NCBI GenBank assembly: GCA_037178625.1
Contig: CM074132.1
Span: 2,418,001-2,482,000 of the forward strand
Direction: 5' to 3'
From: Skeletonema tropicum
Taxonomy: Eukaryota > Bacillariophyta > Thalassiosirophyceae > Thalassiosirales > Thalassiosiraceae
DNA: 64,000 nucleotides
The position numbers and the translations under genes were made by a program. Under the pieces are notes generated by a model. That model searched no databases, had not been told where the DNA came from, and worked only from the letters and a program-made list of their open reading frames with translations. Positions 61,818-64,000 of the stretch are shown here, in pieces. The number at the start of each line of letters is the position of its first letter. Position 1 is the first letter of the stretch.

Positions 61818-62693
61818 ATGAGTCCGCTGAGCCAGAATGACCACAGCCCGTCTCCTCCACTGAGATTTTACGACCATGATGCGGCGCCGAAGAAAATGGC
61901 AGACGTCGATGTGAAAAAAAGGAAGCAGCTTCATCGCAAGATGAATAGCAGCCCATCAGTCCTCGTTGATCCATTGAAGTCATTGCCGCTGCAACCCTCT
62001 CCTTCACAGCAGCAGGGTTCTCTTTATACACGGCGCAATAGCCTAACTCTGCCACCAATATTTTCACTGCTCCGAAGGAGTCAAAGGACTTTATCTTATT
62101 CCCATGGGCCTTCCTACGCCGGACCAACGCCTGTGGACAAGGATGGAAATCCTCTGAAAAGTTGTCTGTCGAAAACCAAGTCAAGAAGCGTGGACCATAA
62201 GGTTTCCTTTTCTCATGTTTCCATTCGAGAATACTCCAGGGTGGTAGGTGACAACCCATGCGTTTGTTGCGGGCCGCCCCTCGCCTTAGGGTGGAAGTAT
62301 AACAAGAGAGGCCGAACAGACATAGACACCTTCGAGGCGGCCAAAAATGAGTCATCGCTTGCCAATGGTGGGAAATGCCAAAGGCGTACCCCAAACGAAC
62401 GTGAAAAGCTCCTCACAGACATTGGAGGAGCCAATCACAGCCAAATCATGAGGGGCGCCATGTTAGCAAACTACGATAACAAGCTGAGATGGCAGTCCTT
62501 CGATAGATTGGGTGGTCAAAACCACTACAAGAGCATCGGCCCCCGAGAGCGAGTCTTAATTATGAAGGAAAGTGCAAGAAGAAAGTTTGATAGAGCCTGT
62601 AAGGGGACGACCACTTTACAGGAACAGCAAGACCTGTGGGATAAGGCACAAGAATTGACGCTAACGAAGCTCAAGAGGCATGTTACCTTGTGA
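61818..62693 (+). CDS. Protein with conserved REY...GDNP...GPPL motif
   Basis: A 291-residue single-exon protein. Residues about 128-162 carry VSFSHVSIREYSRVVGDNP followed by GPPLALGWKY. I recall this motif as the hallmark of a large group of uncharacterised stramenopile, especially diatom, proteins. The rest is basic and polar, with a second helical region at the C-terminus (SARRKFDRACKGTTTLQEQQ). No targeting peptide or membrane helix. The function is unknown, and no neighbour suggests one. The start at 61818 is the first in-frame ATG. Confidence 0.75.
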   Translation: MSPLSQNDHSPSPPLRFYDHDAAPKKMADVDVKKRKQLHRKMNSSPSVLVDPLKSLPLQPSPSQQQGSLYTRRNSLTLPPIFSLLRRSQRTLSYSHGPSYAGPTPVDKDGNPLKSCLSKTKSRSVDHKVSFSHVSIREYSRVVGDNPCVCCGPPLALGWKYNKRGRTDIDTFEAAKNESSLANGGKCQRRTPNEREKLLTDIGGANHSQIMRGAMLANYDNKLRWQSFDRLGGQNHYKSIGPRERVLIMKESARRKFDRACKGTTTLQEQQDLWDKAQELTLTKLKRHVTL

Positions 62694-63091
62694 GATAATT
62701 TTGAAAAATGGGCGACATGGCCTTTCTGTTGCTTTAGTTGTATTGTAATGATGATGATGTGCCCCTTTCACATCTACTGTAAAATATCTGGGTGGGGAGC
62801 TCATGATACAAACATGTAGTATAATTTTCCAGAGCAACCCATCATAAGCAATTCATTTTAAACAGATGATTTTTGATTATGTGATACGTGTCAAATAATA
62901 ATACATGGTAGTTAGCTTTAGCATAGAAAACACTGCAAAAATGGTAACTATTATGTTTCTGAAGAAGATGTGTGGTGGTTCTGCTGCATATGCAATGGAA
63001 TGATGTTTTTCAGGTAAAGCAATACGTATTATCGATTGCCATCCCTTCATTCAACATCCAAACATCCACGACATACGCATTTCTCGCTGTT
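62694..63091. other. Intergenic between convergent 3' ends
   Basis: AT-rich 3' flanks of two convergent genes; nothing further seen. Confidence 0.5.
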
Positions 63092-63898
63092 CTACACAGA
63101 ATCTTCCATCAACAAAGATTCCCTAGAGTAACTACCTCTACTGAGGGTGTCTTCATCAACGCCCAAGATATCCTTAAAGATTGCCGTTCCTTCCAATTTA
63201 CCTCTTTGCTCAATCTCTCTAAAAATTCTGACGAACGTTTCCGATCCTGCTGCCCCGTCAACAACTGTTGATCCTTCTATAATAAACTTGGGAATGCCAT
63301 GAACACCCAATTCATTCAATGCCCTGAGCGCATTCTCGATTTCTAATCGTCCCTCATTGCCGTTGAGAAATTCCAGAATCTCCTTTTCAGACATGGCAGC
63401 TTGAGAAGTGCTGTTGCTGGCTTTTGCAAGAGATTGAGAAATTGTTTCGGCGGAAACTTTAGCAAGGCGTGGTTTGTCATTTAAGGCGTGACCTTCCACA
63501 AAATAGTAAACATTCAGACGGTCGTAAAGTGCTTCACTAATGTTCAACCCATATCGCTTGCCTACGTACTGAATGAGACGGTGAGATGCCATGGAATTCG
63601 ACGCCAACCTATCAAGATTGAAATGAGGGATGCCTGCCGCTTCTCCTCTCCCTTTGAGATCATGTCGTCGCTTTTGTCGTTCCCATCCTTCTCTTCCACC
63701 CCACTTCTTGATTAATCGTTCTCTGTTGCTTTCAATGAATGGTTTTGACTCATCGTAGTGTGGTTCTAGAAAGAATGGTACACGTAACACGGCGAATTCC
63801 ATCTGAACATCGCTTATTGGATTGGAAAGAACATGTCTCATAGCCTTCTTGAGAAATTTCTTTCCAATGTACCCTTGAAAGATGGACGGTCGATTCAT
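63092..63898 (-). CDS. DsbA-like thioredoxin-fold protein (FrnE type), 5' end incomplete
   Basis: At least 268 residues of a DsbA/2-hydroxychromene-2-carboxylate isomerase-like protein. Visible blocks: VLRVPFFLEPHYDESKPF, FNLDRLASNSMASHRLIQYV and VHGIPKFIIEGSTVVDGAAG, which includes the cis-Pro loop, then a C-terminal helix. The family's CPWC active site normally precedes YIGKKFLKKA. Here YIGKKFL follows a splice-acceptor-like TTTCAAG, so the ATG at 63898 is probably not the real start and the first exon lies nearer or beyond the window edge. Homologues act as oxidoreductases or glutathione transferases of the kappa type. Confidence 0.75.
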   Translation of the reverse strand: MNRPSIFQGYIGKKFLKKAMRHVLSNPISDVQMEFAVLRVPFFLEPHYDESKPFIESNRERLIKKWGGREGWERQKRRHDLKGRGEAAGIPHFNLDRLASNSMASHRLIQYVGKRYGLNISEALYDRLNVYYFVEGHALNDKPRLAKVSAETISQSLAKASNSTSQAAMSEKEILEFLNGNEGRLEIENALRALNELGVHGIPKFIIEGSTVVDGAAGSETFVRIFREIEQRGKLEGTAIFKDILGVDEDTLSRGSYSRESLLMEDSV

Positions 63899-64000
63899 AA
63901 ATAAATAAATACACAGTTAATCAGACAGATTAGATATCTACGGTAATAATCTGTACCTGCTTCGGTACCACTTTAAATGAGAGAGACGTATTATTTCTTG

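Overview
This window looks like nuclear DNA of a diatom, probably a centric one close to Thalassiosira (an inference). Many proteins start with a signal peptide ending in a diatom plastid ASAFAP-like site (VDAFVSP, VDAFTV, THAFAP, STAFVV). Genes have few, short GT-AG introns and lie close together on both strands. Zeta-class (cadmium-type) carbonic anhydrases, a hallmark of diatoms and some other marine algae, are present in two copies. There are no bacterial-style operons, and I recognised no rRNA, tRNA or CRISPR array.

Layout. 0.6-9.1 kb: an unknown two-exon gene, a small PIG-Y-like membrane protein, plastid class II fructose-bisphosphate aldolase, a plastid protein resembling red chlorophyll catabolite reductase, a membrane alpha/beta hydrolase and an FAD monooxygenase. 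9.1-11.3 kb: a decayed ORF and G/C-rich tandem repeats. 11.4-17.4 kb: two successive head-to-head paralogue pairs, first two ERV-type proteins with an inserted thioredoxin domain, then two zeta carbonic anhydrases. The promoter shared by the carbonic anhydrases carries a cluster of TGACGT/TGACGC-type sites like the CO2/cAMP-responsive elements known from diatom carbonic anhydrase promoters. 17.9-24.6 kb: a coiled-coil membrane protein, two inverted-repeat elements and plastid protoporphyrinogen oxidase.

24.5-31.9 kb is the most rearranged part. A unit of about 1.43 kb, made of the last 40 or so codons of protoporphyrinogen oxidase plus an antisense ORF of about 180 codons, is repeated three times in tandem. 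A further copy of the ORF lies inverted near 31 kb, and its first codons are fused to new polyglutamine sequence near 28.9 kb. 32.9-43.1 kb: a small membrane protein, a 2587-residue protein joining an HSF-like domain, a UBA-like domain and a UBR4-type E3 ligase C-terminus, and a small basic protein. 44.3-63.9 kb: methylmalonate-semialdehyde dehydrogenase, a PiT phosphate transporter, a ubiquitin-like-domain membrane protein, a small plastid protein, a Sec14-domain multispanning protein, a RING protein with C-terminal repeats, a HAD phosphatase, a zinc-finger/hydrolase fusion, a member of what I recall as a diatom protein family, and a DsbA-like protein cut near the window edge.

At least six inverted-repeat elements of about 190-580 bp, none with a transposase ORF, lie between genes. 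Three are flanked by TA dinucleotides. Themes shared by the genes are plastid carbon metabolism (aldolase, carbonic anhydrases), tetrapyrrole metabolism (protoporphyrinogen oxidase, possible catabolite reductase) and secretory-pathway redox or lipid functions. They are neighbours and not a single pathway cluster. Splice coordinates were worked out by hand from GT-AG signals and frame continuity.
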